Positions 7,342 through 16,453 are shown, counted from the first letter of the stretch. The stretch: DNA of 64,000 nucleotides from Bacillota bacterium (GCA_023460035.1 JAEWRN010000044.1:156033-220032), one strand, 5' to 3'. The notes: generated by a model not told the origin, from the sequence alone. Numbers and translations are program-made.

Positions 7342-8595
7342 ATGTCGAGTTCCACAAACAGCACTGCCCGCGGCGGTAGTATGCCGGCATTTGCCCGTGT
7401 GGGCTTTATGGGGGTTTTTGCCGTAGCCAGCGTGTTGTTCAGCTCTCACGCGGGCGGCGGCTTTGCCACCGGCAACCAGGCGACCCAGTATTACGCCCGT
7501 TTTGGGTGGAGCGCCCCGTTTGCCGCGGTGCTTGCCATGGCATTGCTTTCGCTCACCATCCGCGAAGCAATTTTAATGACATCGTCCCGCGGGCTGAAAA
7601 ACCACAAAGAACTGTTTGAAACGCTGTATCACCCGTTTGATAAACTGGAGCTGTTGTTTGAACTCTACTTCAATATCATGGTCATCTGCGCGGTGGGTGC
7701 CGTTATCGCCGGCTCTGCCTCGCTGATGCAGAAAATCGGCGGGGTACCGTACATCGCCGCCGTGCTGATGGTAGGCGTCGTGCTGATGGCACTGACCATC
7801 TTCGGCTCCGGGCTTGTCTCGCGTGCTTCCACCATTATGTCGGTTGCCATTTTGGTCTGCTGCGGCATTATTTTCATCATGGGCATCCGGGCAAAAATGC
7901 CGGAAATCAGCAGTGTTTTCGCAAACTTTACCTCTGCGGAGGGCATGAACCCGCTGCAGCCCATCCTGAATGCCTTCACCTACGCCGGTTTTCAGTCGGT
8001 CGTCATCCCCACGATGATTGCCTGCGGCCGCCCGTTGCAGAATAAAAAGAACATCTCCCGCGCCATGACCATTGCGTTTGTCATGAATGCCGTCGCACTC
8101 GCGCTTTCCTGCATTATGTTGATTGGCTGGTACGCCGATTTCACCGCCGCCGGCGAGACCACATTGCCCTCCTGGTACATCTGCAACCAGCTTGGCATCC
8201 CTGCTCTTTACTGGGTGTACAACATCACGCTGTTGCTCTGCTTTATCTCTACCGGCGTGACCACCGTTTACGGCTTTGTTTCGCGGTTTGAGGGCTCTAA
8301 AATTTTCTCGCGCATTCAAAAGCCCACACTGCGCCGCGCGGTCGTGTCCTGCCTTTCGATGGTGATGTCGATGGGGGTCTCGCTCGTCGGGCTGGATAAG
8401 ATCATCAAGTACGGCTACGGTTACTGCGGCTACCTTGGCATTGCCATCATCATTGTGCCGTTTCTTACCGTTGGCGTATACAAGAACCGCAAATATTTGA
8501 AAGAACACCCTGAATATGTGGGCCAAAGCGCCAAAGAGGCAAAACAGCAGATCGCCCCGGCCCCCGCGGCCCAGCCCGCATTCGCAGAGGATTGA
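7342..8595 (+). CDS. YkvI-type membrane transporter, T-box controlled
   Basis: A 417-residue integral membrane protein with about ten to eleven hydrophobic segments. Near the N-terminus is the glycine-rich stretch SSHAGGGFATGNQATQYYAR, similar to the unwound first helix of APC/LeuT-fold symporters and to the YkvI family of uncharacterised membrane proteins. The C-terminal 30 residues are polar and Ala/Pro rich. The T-box implies that it imports or exports an amino acid; with a TGG specifier, tryptophan or a close derivative is the best guess. ATG 7342 is preceded by AAAGG. A dehydrogenase follows 35 bp downstream in the same operon. Substrate is inference only. Confidence 0.75.
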   Translation: MSSSTNSTARGGSMPAFARVGFMGVFAVASVLFSSHAGGGFATGNQATQYYARFGWSAPFAAVLAMALLSLTIREAILMTSSRGLKNHKELFETLYHPFDKLELLFELYFNIMVICAVGAVIAGSASLMQKIGGVPYIAAVLMVGVVLMALTIFGSGLVSRASTIMSVAILVCCGIIFIMGIRAKMPEISSVFANFTSAEGMNPLQPILNAFTYAGFQSVVIPTMIACGRPLQNKKNISRAMTIAFVMNAVALALSCIMLIGWYADFTAAGETTLPSWYICNQLGIPALYWVYNITLLLCFISTGVTTVYGFVSRFEGSKIFSRIQKPTLRRAVVSCLSMVMSMGVSLVGLDKIIKYGYGYCGYLGIAIIIVPFLTVGVYKNRKYLKEHPEYVGQSAKEAKQQIAPAPAAQPAFAED

Positions 8596-8630
8596 TTTTG
8601 ACACCCCACACCGGAAAGGAAGCAACTAAC

Positions 8631-9719
8631 ATGAAAATTCAGCGGTTCCCAAATTACACGATCGGCGAGGACGCCTACACCGATATTGCCGGGGTCTGCG
8701 CCCCTTACGGCACCAAAGCCGCCGTGATTGGCGGCAACCGCGCACTGGCGGCCGCCCTGCCCGGCATAGAAGCTGCCTTGGCCGGCAGCCCGGTACAGTT
8801 GACCGGCACTTACTGGAACGGCGGCGAAGCCTCGGTAGAAAATATCGAGCGGCTGGAGGCGGAACCCGGCGTACAGCAGGCGGACATGATTTTCGCCGTC
8901 GGCGGCGGCAAGGCAATCGACACCGCAAAGGTGCTGTCTCACCGGGCGGGCAAACCGCTGTTCACCTTCCCCACCATCGCCTCTACCTGCGCTTCCTGCA
9001 CCGGCCTTGGCATCCTGTACCACCCGGACGGCTCGCTGCGCGAGTACTCGTTTTCTGATGTGCCGCCGGTGCACATCTTCATCGACACCGGCATCATCGC
9101 CCGCGCCCCGCGCCAGTACCTGTGGGCCGGCATTGGCGATTCGATGGCAAAATACTACGAGTGCACAGTGTCGGGCCGCGGCGACGAGCTGGACCACCCG
9201 AAGGCCCTTGGCACTGCCATCAGCCACATGTGCGGCGACCCGCTGGTCAAATATGGGGTGCAGGCACTGGCAGACTGCGATGCCAGCCGCGTGACCGACG
9301 CGCTGGAAGAGATTGTGCTTGGCATCATTGTTTCCACCGGGTACGTGTCCAACCTTGTCAACATTGATTTGACCACCGGCGCCGCCCACGCCATGTACAA
9401 CGGCTTTACCGTGCTGCCGCAGATTGAGCACAACGGCCACCTGCACGGCGAAATTGTCGCGTACGGCGTGCTGGTGCTGCTGGCAATGGACGAGCAGGAG
9501 GAAGAGCTGCAGCGCATTCACGCGTTCAGCCGCAAAATGGGCCTGCCCACCTGCCTTGCCGACCTGCACTGCACTACAGGCGATTTGGACAAGGTGATTA
9601 CAAAGGCCCTTGCGGGCATTGACGTGCGCCACTACCCCTATACCGTGACACCAGATCTGATCCGCACCGCCGTCGCCCGGCTGGAGCAGTGGCCCGCCGA
9701 AGAGGCGAAAGCCGTATAA
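8631..9719 (+). CDS. Iron-containing dehydrogenase, glycerol-dehydrogenase (GldA)-like
   Basis: A 362-residue group III metal-dependent NAD(P)-linked dehydrogenase. The nucleotide-binding loop is seen as FAVGGGKAIDTAKVL (about 85-99). The metal site is an Asp in WAGIGDSMAKYYE (about residue 172) and two histidines in the IEHNGHLHGEIVAYG region. The sequence is closer to the GldA branch than to butanol dehydrogenases. It follows the T-box permease by 35 bp, so it probably acts on the permease's substrate or a product, such as an aromatic keto or hydroxy compound; that link is inference. ATG 8631 has AAAGGA at 8615-8620. A strong terminator closes the operon. Confidence 0.83.
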   Translation: MKIQRFPNYTIGEDAYTDIAGVCAPYGTKAAVIGGNRALAAALPGIEAALAGSPVQLTGTYWNGGEASVENIERLEAEPGVQQADMIFAVGGGKAIDTAKVLSHRAGKPLFTFPTIASTCASCTGLGILYHPDGSLREYSFSDVPPVHIFIDTGIIARAPRQYLWAGIGDSMAKYYECTVSGRGDELDHPKALGTAISHMCGDPLVKYGVQALADCDASRVTDALEEIVLGIIVSTGYVSNLVNIDLTTGAAHAMYNGFTVLPQIEHNGHLHGEIVAYGVLVLLAMDEQEEELQRIHAFSRKMGLPTCLADLHCTTGDLDKVITKALAGIDVRHYPYTVTPDLIRTAVARLEQWPAEEAKAV

Positions 9720-9744
9720 CAACCACCTTTTAAAACTAATTTTT

Positions 9745-9773
9745 GCGCTGCCGCCTTTGGCAGCGCTTTTTTT
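9745..9773 (+). terminator. Intrinsic terminator of the T-box operon
   Basis: GCGCTGCC (9745-9752) and GGCAGCGC (9759-9766) pair around a 6-nt loop, followed by seven T. Confidence 0.9.
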
Positions 9774-9867
9774 GCGCCGGTGCCCCCGGTGTGCTATACT
9801 AAAAAGCAACCAGCCTGCGGGCGCCGCCCGCATATTACCGGGCCACAGGGCCCGCCGAGGTGATTGA

Positions 9868-10683
9868 ATGAAAGCAGATTTACACCTGCACTCCACACGT
9901 TCGGACGGCAGCTGGCACCGCGCATCGGTGTTGCAGCAGGCCGCCGCCGTGGGGCTGACGCATGTTGCGTTTACCGAGCACGACGATACCGGCTACCACG
10001 AAGAAGCACTGGCGCTGGCAAAGCCGTTTGGCATTCGGGTGCTGCGCGGCACCGAGCTTTCCTGCGCGGACCCCGCCACCGGCAAAAAGGCGCATATTTT
10101 AGCTTACCTATACACCGACCCGCAGCCCATTGAGGCGCTGGCCGCCGACATACGGCGCCAGCGGCAGGCAAACTGCCTGTGGCAGGTAGAGGTGCTGCAC
10201 TCAATGGGGTACGAGATTACCCCGCAAAATGTGCTGCCTTACCAGGGCGGGGGCAGCCTGTTTAAACAGCATCTGCTGCAATTTTTAGTGGATAGCGGGC
10301 AGACAGATACCGTGTTTGGCACGCTGTTTCACACCGCGTTCGAGCACGGCGGGCCCTGCGCGCGCAGTATTCACTACCCCGACGCGCGCACTGCCGTGGC
10401 GGCCATTCGCGAAGCGGGCGGCTATGCCGTGCTGGCCCACGCGGGCCAGCAGCAGAACTTTGAGCTAATCCCCGACCTTGTGGCCGCCGGCCTTGCCGGG
10501 CTGGAACTGAACCACCCGGCCAATACCGCCGCCGACCGCGCGCTGCTGGCACAGGCCGCCGCGCAGTACGGGCTGTTTTGCACCGGCGGCAGCGATTTTC
10601 ACGGCGATTACGAAGCCGGGCGCGACACACTGGGTGGCTTTGTTGCCCCGGCAGATTGCCCGCTGCCCGCCCTTTGCCCCTGA
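9868..10683 (+). CDS. PHP-domain metal-dependent phosphoesterase
   Basis: A 271-residue protein of the polymerase-and-histidinol-phosphatase superfamily, close to YciV/RNase AM-type members. Metal-binding motifs are present in order: DLHLHSTRSDG (4-14), FTEHDD (about 35-40), RGTELSC (about 61-67), VLAHAG (about 190-195) and the C-terminal GGSDFHG. It likely hydrolyses phosphate esters of nucleotides or short RNA ends, but family members differ and the substrate is not fixed. It is monocistronic: a -10 TATACT at 9794-9799 and GAGGTG at 9856-9861 precede it, and a terminator hairpin follows. Confidence 0.88.
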   Translation: MKADLHLHSTRSDGSWHRASVLQQAAAVGLTHVAFTEHDDTGYHEEALALAKPFGIRVLRGTELSCADPATGKKAHILAYLYTDPQPIEALAADIRRQRQANCLWQVEVLHSMGYEITPQNVLPYQGGGSLFKQHLLQFLVDSGQTDTVFGTLFHTAFEHGGPCARSIHYPDARTAVAAIREAGGYAVLAHAGQQQNFELIPDLVAAGLAGLELNHPANTAADRALLAQAAAQYGLFCTGGSDFHGDYEAGRDTLGGFVAPADCPLPALCP

Positions 10684-10701
10684 CAAAAGTTATAGTATCT
10701 G

Positions 10702-10732
10702 CCGCAGCGCGTTTGCACTGCGGTATTTTTTT
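10702..10732 (+). terminator. Intrinsic terminator of the PHP gene
   Basis: CCGCAG (10702-10707) and CTGCGG (10718-10723) pair around a 10-nt loop, followed by TATTTTTTT. Confidence 0.7.
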
Positions 10733-10764
10733 GCACGGCAACTGCTAAAAAGGTGGTATTTTGC

Positions 10765-10818
10765 TTGTTATTTGCGGCCGGATACGGTAAGATAGAAGCA
10801 ATTTCTTCATTGCTTCTA
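10765..10818 (+). promoter_or_regulatory. Promoter and 10-bp inverted repeat before the M20 gene
   Basis: TTGTTA (10765-10770) and TAAGAT (10788-10793) with a 17-bp spacer form a plausible promoter. It is directly followed by a perfect inverted repeat TAGAAGCAAT-TTCTTC-ATTGCTTCTA (10793-10818). The position over the transcript start suits a repressor operator or a 5' mRNA hairpin; no T-run follows, so it is not a terminator. Confidence 0.5.
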
Positions 10819-10850
10819 TGCTGCAATGGAATAAAGAGAGGGTTGCGATT

Positions 10851-12038
10851 ATGGAAAAACAACGCCTGACCAAGCTGGCGGAAAACTGGGTAGAAGAGGC
10901 CGCCTGTGCGCGCCGCTACCTGCACAGCCACCCGGAGCTGAGCTGGCACGAGCAGGGCACCCAGCAGTACATTATGCAGGTGTTACAGCGCCACGGCATT
11001 CCATGCTGCGGCGATTTTGAAGCCACTGCCGTCATTGGCACCATCCACGGCGGGCGGCCGGGCAAAACCGTGGCACTGCGCGCCGACATTGACGCGCTGC
11101 CGGTCACAGAGGAAAGCGGCTGCGCCTACCCGTCTGAGACACCGGGTGTGATGCACGCCTGCGGGCATGACGTGCACACGTCGGTGCTGCTGGGCGCCGC
11201 GCTGATGCTGCACGAAATCCGCGACGAGCTGCCCGGCACCGTAAAACTGATCTTCCAGCCGGCAGAAGAAGCCGGCGCCACCAAAAGCGGTGCGAAAACA
11301 CTGGTGGAAAAAGGCGTGCTAAACGGGGTGGATGCGATTTTTGGCACCCATGTGTTCCCCACCGTGCCGCTGGGGCAGGCGGGCATCTGCGAGCGGGAGA
11401 TGATGGCCGGTGTGGATATTTTTAAACTGAAAATCCACGGCACCGGGGGCCACCTTTCTACCCCGCACAAGACGCGCAGCGCGCTGTACCCCGCGCTGGA
11501 ATTTATGAACCAGATTTCGGTGCTGCGCACCCAGGCGGTGGACCCGTTTGAGACCGCCATCATCGACACCGGCTATTTCCACTGCGGCACGGCAGAAAAC
11601 ATCATCCCGGCCGAAGCCGAGATTATTGGCAATGTGCGTGCCTATAACGACGAGCTGCGTGCCGAGATTAAGCGCCGTATGGAAAAAATGGTGCGCGGGC
11701 TGGAGCTTGGCTTTGAAGTGACCTGTGATTACGAACACCATTTTGGCTACGACAGCTTAGTTAACGACCCCGATATGGCAAAGCTGTACCGCGGCGCCTG
11801 TGAAGAGGTGTTTGGCGCAGAAAACGTGATTACCCCGCAGCCCGCAATGGGCAGCGAGGACTTTGCCTTTTATTTAAAAAAGGTAAAGGGCGCGTTTAGC
11901 TGGCTGGGCGTGGGGGACGGCGGCACCGGCAGCAACGGGCTGCACAGCGGCAGCTTTTTTGCCAGCGAACAGGCGCTTTTGCCCGGCATGCAGATGATGG
12001 CAAACGTGGCGCTTTGTTTTTTAAACAGCGAAGCTTAA
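10851..12038 (+). CDS. M20-family amidohydrolase / aminoacylase
   Basis: A 395-residue di-metal peptidase of the M20D group (HipO / N-acyl-amino-acid hydrolase / carboxypeptidase Ss1-like). The signature VMHACGHDVHTS gives metal ligands Cys104 and His106. QPAEEAG supplies the catalytic Glu139 and metal ligand Glu140, and GTHVFP supplies His167. A dimerisation insert (about 188-300) and a terminal HSGSFF histidine complete the site. It probably removes acyl groups from N-acyl amino acids or splits short dipeptides in the cytoplasm. It is monocistronic, with AAAGAGAGGG upstream of ATG 10851. The exact substrate cannot be read from the sequence. Confidence 0.9.
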   Translation: MEKQRLTKLAENWVEEAACARRYLHSHPELSWHEQGTQQYIMQVLQRHGIPCCGDFEATAVIGTIHGGRPGKTVALRADIDALPVTEESGCAYPSETPGVMHACGHDVHTSVLLGAALMLHEIRDELPGTVKLIFQPAEEAGATKSGAKTLVEKGVLNGVDAIFGTHVFPTVPLGQAGICEREMMAGVDIFKLKIHGTGGHLSTPHKTRSALYPALEFMNQISVLRTQAVDPFETAIIDTGYFHCGTAENIIPAEAEIIGNVRAYNDELRAEIKRRMEKMVRGLELGFEVTCDYEHHFGYDSLVNDPDMAKLYRGACEEVFGAENVITPQPAMGSEDFAFYLKKVKGAFSWLGVGDGGTGSNGLHSGSFFASEQALLPGMQMMANVALCFLNSEA

Positions 12039-12065
12039 CCGGGCAGGCCACAAAATAGAACAAAA

Positions 12066-12096
12066 GGCGGGGCAGGAGTTTCACTCCTGCCCCGCC
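12066..12096. terminator. Bidirectional terminator between convergent genes
   Basis: A 14-bp perfect stem (GGCGGGGCAGGAGT and its complement) with a TTC loop is flanked by AAAA and a T-rich side. It serves the M20 gene from the left and the ABC exporter operon from the right. Confidence 0.9.
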
Positions 12097-12122
12097 CTTG
12101 TTTTGCCCCGTACCTGTGCCGG

Positions 12123-14006
12123 TTATGACAATTCAAACATGCCGGTGTACAGCTGATAATATTTGCCCTTTTGGGCCAGCAGCTCGTCGTGGCTGCCGCG
12201 CTCGATGATCTTACCGTGTTCCAGCACCATAATGGCATCCGCGTTGCGCACGGTCGAAAGCCGGTGGGCGATTACAAAAACGGTGCGCCCTTCCATCAGG
12301 CCATCCATCCCCTTTTGAATCAGGGCTTCGGTGCGGGTGTCGATGCTGCTGGTCGCTTCGTCCAAAATCAGCACCGGCGGGTTTGCCACTGCCGCGCGGG
12401 CAATGGCAAGCAGCTGGCGCTGCCCCTGTGACAGGTTGGCGCCGTCGCCGGTGAGCACCGTGTCGTACCCCTGCGGCAAATGGCGGATAAACCCGTCTGC
12501 GTTGGCAATGCGGGCGGCCTTGACTACGTCTTCATCCGTCGCGTTCAGCCGGCCATAGCGAATGTTGTCCCGCACGGTGCCGGTAAACAGGTGGGTATCC
12601 TGCAGCACCATGCCCAGCGAGCGGCGCAAGTCGTCCTTGCTGATTTTTTGAATGTTCACGCCGTCATAGCGTATTTTGCCGTCGTTTACCTCGTAAAAGC
12701 GGTTGATGAGGTTGGTGATGGTGGTTTTGCCCGCACCGGTCGACCCCACAAACGCAATTTTTTGCCCCGGCTTTGCGTACAGTGACAAGTCGCGCAAAAC
12801 CGTCTTGTTTGTTTCGTACCCAAAGGTGACATGCTCAAACACCACATCGCCCCGCAGCTCGTGGTATTCCAGTGCGCCGTCGGCGTGCGGGTGCTTCCAC
12901 CCCCAAAGGCCGGTGCGCTGTTCGGCCTCCTGCAAAGCGCCGTTTTCGCCGCGCTGCAGGTTGACCAGCGTCACCTTGCCCTCGTCCTTTTCCGGGGTGA
13001 CATCCATCACCTCAAAAATGCGTTCCAGGCCCGCCAGCGCAATCAGCACATTGTTGAACTGCTGCGAAATTTGGGTGATGGGCTGCGAAAATGAGCGGGT
13101 GTACTGCAAAAACGAGGCAATGGTACCAAGGTCGGCCGCGCCGTTGATGGCGAGAATGGCCCCGACCACCGCGGTGAGGGCGTAATGTGTATATGACAGG
13201 TTACCCATGACCGGCATTAAAATATTCGCCAGCGTGTTGGCGCTGGTTGCCGCTTCGCACAGGTTTTCGTTGAGCTGGTTAAACTCCTCTTTTGCCGTTT
13301 GCTCGTGGCAAAACACTTTTACGACCTTTTGCCCGTCAATCATCTCTTCAATATAGCCGTTTACCTCACCAAGGGCCTTTTGCTGGCGGCGGAAGTACTG
13401 CCCGCTGCGTCTGGCAATGGTGCGCACCACGACCAGCATGATGATTAGCATGCCAATGGTCAGCAGCGTCAGCGGCGGGCTGAGAATCAGCATCGCAATA
13501 AACACCGCCACCACCGTGACAGCCGAGTTGATCAGCTGTGCAAAGCTTTGCGAAAACATGTCGCGCAGCGTGTCCACATCGTTGGTAAAGCGGCTCATCA
13601 GCTCGCCATGGGTGTGGGTGTCAAAATAGCGCAGCGGCAATGTTTGCAGGTGGTTGTACAAATCGACCCGCAGCTTGTACAGGGTGCCGGTCGAAATGTT
13701 CAGCATCAGCCGGTTATACACCCAGGTGCTGACGGCTCCGACGAGGTAAATGCACGCCAGCAGCACCAGCATGGAGATAAAGCCCGAAAGGTCGGGCGCA
13801 CTTTGGCCCACCAGCGGCAGCAAATAGTTGTTGATGAGCGGCCGCAAAAAGTAGGTGCCCACGACCGCCGAGCCCGCGCTGAGCAAAATGCACAGCACCA
13901 CAATAGCCAGTTGCAGCCGAAACGCGCCCACATAGCGCAGCAGGCGGCCCAGTGTCTGGCGCAAATTTTTTGGCTTTGCGGCCGCTTTACGTAATGGCCC
14001 CGGCAT
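12123..14006 (-). CDS. ABC exporter half-transporter, catalytic-site subunit
   Basis: A 627-residue type IV ABC exporter half: six membrane helices (about 30-320), an inserted segment of roughly 40 residues before the nucleotide-binding domain, then Walker A AFVGSTGAGKTTITNL, signature LSQGQRQLLAIARA and Walker B VLILDEATSSID with the catalytic Glu. The signature is LSQGQ instead of LSGGQ. Its partner has the opposite defect, a pattern of heterodimeric exporters such as BmrCD, LmrCD and TM287/288, where one ATP site is degenerate. It begins immediately after the partner's stop codon. Probable role: export of drugs or other amphiphiles, controlled by the MarR gene upstream. Confidence 0.93.
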   Translation of the reverse strand: MPGPLRKAAAKPKNLRQTLGRLLRYVGAFRLQLAIVVLCILLSAGSAVVGTYFLRPLINNYLLPLVGQSAPDLSGFISMLVLLACIYLVGAVSTWVYNRLMLNISTGTLYKLRVDLYNHLQTLPLRYFDTHTHGELMSRFTNDVDTLRDMFSQSFAQLINSAVTVVAVFIAMLILSPPLTLLTIGMLIIMLVVVRTIARRSGQYFRRQQKALGEVNGYIEEMIDGQKVVKVFCHEQTAKEEFNQLNENLCEAATSANTLANILMPVMGNLSYTHYALTAVVGAILAINGAADLGTIASFLQYTRSFSQPITQISQQFNNVLIALAGLERIFEVMDVTPEKDEGKVTLVNLQRGENGALQEAEQRTGLWGWKHPHADGALEYHELRGDVVFEHVTFGYETNKTVLRDLSLYAKPGQKIAFVGSTGAGKTTITNLINRFYEVNDGKIRYDGVNIQKISKDDLRRSLGMVLQDTHLFTGTVRDNIRYGRLNATDEDVVKAARIANADGFIRHLPQGYDTVLTGDGANLSQGQRQLLAIARAAVANPPVLILDEATSSIDTRTEALIQKGMDGLMEGRTVFVIAHRLSTVRNADAIMVLEHGKIIERGSHDELLAQKGKYYQLYTGMFELS

Positions 14007-15731
14007 TTACGCCACCCCCTTTTGCTGTGACTGGTAGACCTCGCGGTAAATTTCGCTGGTCTGCATCAGCTCGTCATGGGTGCCCACGGCGCTGATTTTG
14101 CCGTCGTCCAGCACCACAATGCGGTCGGCGTCCATCACCGAGGTGATGCGTTGCGCAATGATAATGGTCGTGGTGCCTGCAAGCTGGGTGCGCAGCGCTT
14201 CGCGGATGCGGCTGTCGGTCGCCGTATCCACCGCGCTGGTCGAATCGTCCAGAATGACGATTTTCGGCTTTTTCAGCAGTGCGCGCGCAATGCAAAGGCG
14301 CTGCTTTTGCCCGCCGGACACATTGACACCGCCCTGGCCAAGGTCGGTCTCGTATTGTTCAGGGAAGCTTTCCACAAAGCTCTTGGCGTCTGCCGCACGG
14401 CAGGCGTCGTCAATTTCCTGCTGGGTGGCGTTTTCGTTGCCCCAAAGCAGGTTTTCGCGAATAGTGCCCGAAAACAGCACGTTTTTTTGCAGTACCATGG
14501 CCACGGCGTTGCGCAGTGTTTGCAGCGGGTAATCGGTCACCGGCCGCCCGCCCACCAGCAGCTCGCCGCCGGTGATGTCGTACAGGCGGGGGATCAGCTG
14601 CACCAGCGATGTTTTGGCGCTGCCGGTGCCGCCGATGATACCAATCGTCTCGCCGCTGCGCACCGAAAGGTCAATGTGCGCAAGGGTGGCTTCCTCGCTG
14701 TCTTTTGCATACGAAAACGACACGTCGCGAAATTCAATCGACCCGTCGGAAGGCGCGGCTTCGGGGTCGGCCTTGTCGTCGTTCACGTCGGGTACTTCGC
14801 TGAACACCTCTGTGATGCGGCGCACCGAGGCGCGCGAGAGCACCAGCATGACAAACACCATCGAAATCATCATCAGCGCCATTAAAATCTGGCTGAGGTA
14901 GCTGATAAAGCCCACCAGCTCACCGGTGCCCATGGTGCCCGCCACAATGCGGTTGCCGCCAAACCACAAAATTGCAATGATGCTGGCGTACATGGTCAGC
15001 TGCATGGCCGGCATGTTTAAAATAATCAGCTTTTCAGCGTGCTTTTGCGCGCGGCGCAGCGCGTCGGCCTCTTTTTCAAATTTCTCTTCTTCATATTCGT
15101 GCCGCACAAAGGCTTTGACCACGCGAATGGCGATCAGGCTTTCCTCTACCCGGGCATTCAGCCGGTCATAGCAGGCAAGCATTTTTTGAAAACGCGGGTG
15201 GGCACGGGTGGCCACAAAGTACAACACCACGCCCAAAATGGGCACCGCCACAAAAAACACCAAAGACAGCTCGGCGTTGATGCTGATTGCGATTGCAGTG
15301 GCACAGATTAACATAATGGGCGCGCGTACCAGCATGCGGATGCTCATCATATAGGCCATTTGGGTGTTGTTGATATCGGTCGTCAGCCGTGTGACCAGCG
15401 ACGCGGTAGAAAACTTATCCAGGTTGGCAAACGAAAAATCCTGAATGCGGTAAAACAGGTCTCTGCGCAAATTTTTGGCAAACCCCATACCGGCCACTGC
15501 GGCAAGCCGCCCCGAAATAGCGCCAAATATCAGCGCCGTCAGCGCACAGCCGACCATTAAAATGCCAATGCGTGTCACATAGCCAAGGTCGCGGTTGGCT
15601 ATGCCGACGTCCAGAATTTTGGACATCAAATACGGAATTAAAATGTCAATGACGGTCTCACCAACCACCATAATCGGCGTGAGGATCGTCTGTTTTTTAT
15701 ATTTTCCCATGTGGGACAATAACGCGTGCAA
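14007..15731 (-). CDS. ABC exporter half-transporter, degenerate-site subunit
   Basis: A 574-residue exporter half with six membrane helices and a nucleotide-binding domain. Walker A is GIIGGTGSAKTSLVQL, where Ala occupies a normally Gly position. The signature VSGGQKQRLCIARA is canonical. Walker B is IVILDDSTSAVD, with Asp replacing the catalytic Glu. Combined with the LSQGQ signature of the next gene this predicts one working and one degenerate ATP site in the heterodimer. I prefer TTG at 15731, which has GAGGGGAG eight bases upstream; a longer frame from TTG 15800 overlaps the MarR gene and has no good ribosome site. It is the middle gene of the operon marR-ABC-ABC. Confidence 0.92.
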   Translation of the reverse strand: MHALLSHMGKYKKQTILTPIMVVGETVIDILIPYLMSKILDVGIANRDLGYVTRIGILMVGCALTALIFGAISGRLAAVAGMGFAKNLRRDLFYRIQDFSFANLDKFSTASLVTRLTTDINNTQMAYMMSIRMLVRAPIMLICATAIAISINAELSLVFFVAVPILGVVLYFVATRAHPRFQKMLACYDRLNARVEESLIAIRVVKAFVRHEYEEEKFEKEADALRRAQKHAEKLIILNMPAMQLTMYASIIAILWFGGNRIVAGTMGTGELVGFISYLSQILMALMMISMVFVMLVLSRASVRRITEVFSEVPDVNDDKADPEAAPSDGSIEFRDVSFSYAKDSEEATLAHIDLSVRSGETIGIIGGTGSAKTSLVQLIPRLYDITGGELLVGGRPVTDYPLQTLRNAVAMVLQKNVLFSGTIRENLLWGNENATQQEIDDACRAADAKSFVESFPEQYETDLGQGGVNVSGGQKQRLCIARALLKKPKIVILDDSTSAVDTATDSRIREALRTQLAGTTTIIIAQRITSVMDADRIVVLDDGKISAVGTHDELMQTSEIYREVYQSQQKGVA

Positions 15732-15775
15732 ACTGCTTTCTCCCCTCTCAACATCATGCTTTTCTGGGGCAGCGG

Positions 15776-16291
15776 CTATTTTGCTTCTTTTTTTACACAA
15801 AACCGCTCACCCAACTGTTTTAGGTCCACACTCCCCCCTTCTTGCTCCTGTTTGGTCTCCCCGGTGATGTTGCAGATCATCCGGCCGAGATAGGTGTTGA
15901 TCTGATCCATTTGCTGGGCGGAAAAGCCCTCAAACATCCGCTCGTCAAACTGGTCGTGCAGGCTGCGGCACTGCGCCGCAAGGCTGCGGCCTTTTTCTGT
16001 GACCGACAGCCGTTTACAGCGCAGGTTGTTTTCGTCCACTGCCTTGTTTAAAAGGCCGGCCTTTTCCAGCCGCTTGGTCGTCAACGCCATCGACGCCGGG
16101 GTGACCATCATACACTCGGCCACCTCTGCCTGTGTGCACCCCTCGTGCGCCGCGATGTATTCGACCACCCGCAGCTGCCCAAAGTGCAGGTCGATACCCA
16201 GTGTTGCCTTTTGAATGACAATGCGGCGTAACACAAACAATTTGTGCAGCCGTGCGGCTGCCTGTATTGTGAGCCCCTGCTTTTGTTCCAT
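15776..16291 (-). CDS. MarR-family transcriptional regulator
   Basis: A 171-residue winged-helix protein. The recognition region reads CTQAEVAECMMVTPASMALT followed by KRLEKAGLLNKAVDENNLRCK, typical of MarR DNA-binding and wing elements. The start ATG at 16291 has AAGGGTGG upstream; an upstream in-frame extension would overlap the promoter and is rejected. It is the first gene of an operon with the heterodimeric ABC exporter, the usual layout for a drug-responsive repressor controlling its pump. An inverted repeat lies just after its -10 element. Confidence 0.9.
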   Translation of the reverse strand: MEQKQGLTIQAAARLHKLFVLRRIVIQKATLGIDLHFGQLRVVEYIAAHEGCTQAEVAECMMVTPASMALTTKRLEKAGLLNKAVDENNLRCKRLSVTEKGRSLAAQCRSLHDQFDERMFEGFSAQQMDQINTYLGRMICNITGETKQEQEGGSVDLKQLGERFCVKKEAK

Positions 16292-16312
16292 TTCAACCAC
16301 CCTTGTTTTTAA

Positions 16313-16379
16313 AGTTAAGTGTATGACTGTTAGCTGCTTAACTATATAGAAAGTATACCACTTCATTTAAAAACCACAA
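16313..16379 (-). promoter_or_regulatory. Promoter and candidate MarR operator of the exporter operon
   Basis: On the minus strand TATACT (16357-16352) forms the -10, with a weak -35 TTGTGG about 16-17 bp upstream. An inverted repeat AGTTAAG (16313-16319) / CTTAACT (16337-16343) lies just downstream of the -10, where a repressor would block initiation. Confidence 0.6.
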
Positions 16380-16417
16380 GCCTTTTTTACAGAAGAATCA
16401 ACAAATTTCTGCATTAC

Positions 16418-16453
16418 AAAAAAACGTACCGCGCCCACCGGCACGGTACGTTT
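16418..16453 (-). terminator. Intrinsic terminator of the FapA-like gene
   Basis: AAACGTACCG (16422-16431) pairs with CGGTACGTTT (16444-16453). On the minus strand the stem is followed by seven T. It separates the FapA-like gene from the MarR promoter. Confidence 0.85.

Noticed and set aside
15732..15800. Longer N-terminus of the first ABC exporter subunit from TTG 15800
   Set aside because: It overlaps the MarR gene and lacks a ribosome site, while TTG 15731 has GAGGGGAG eight bases upstream.
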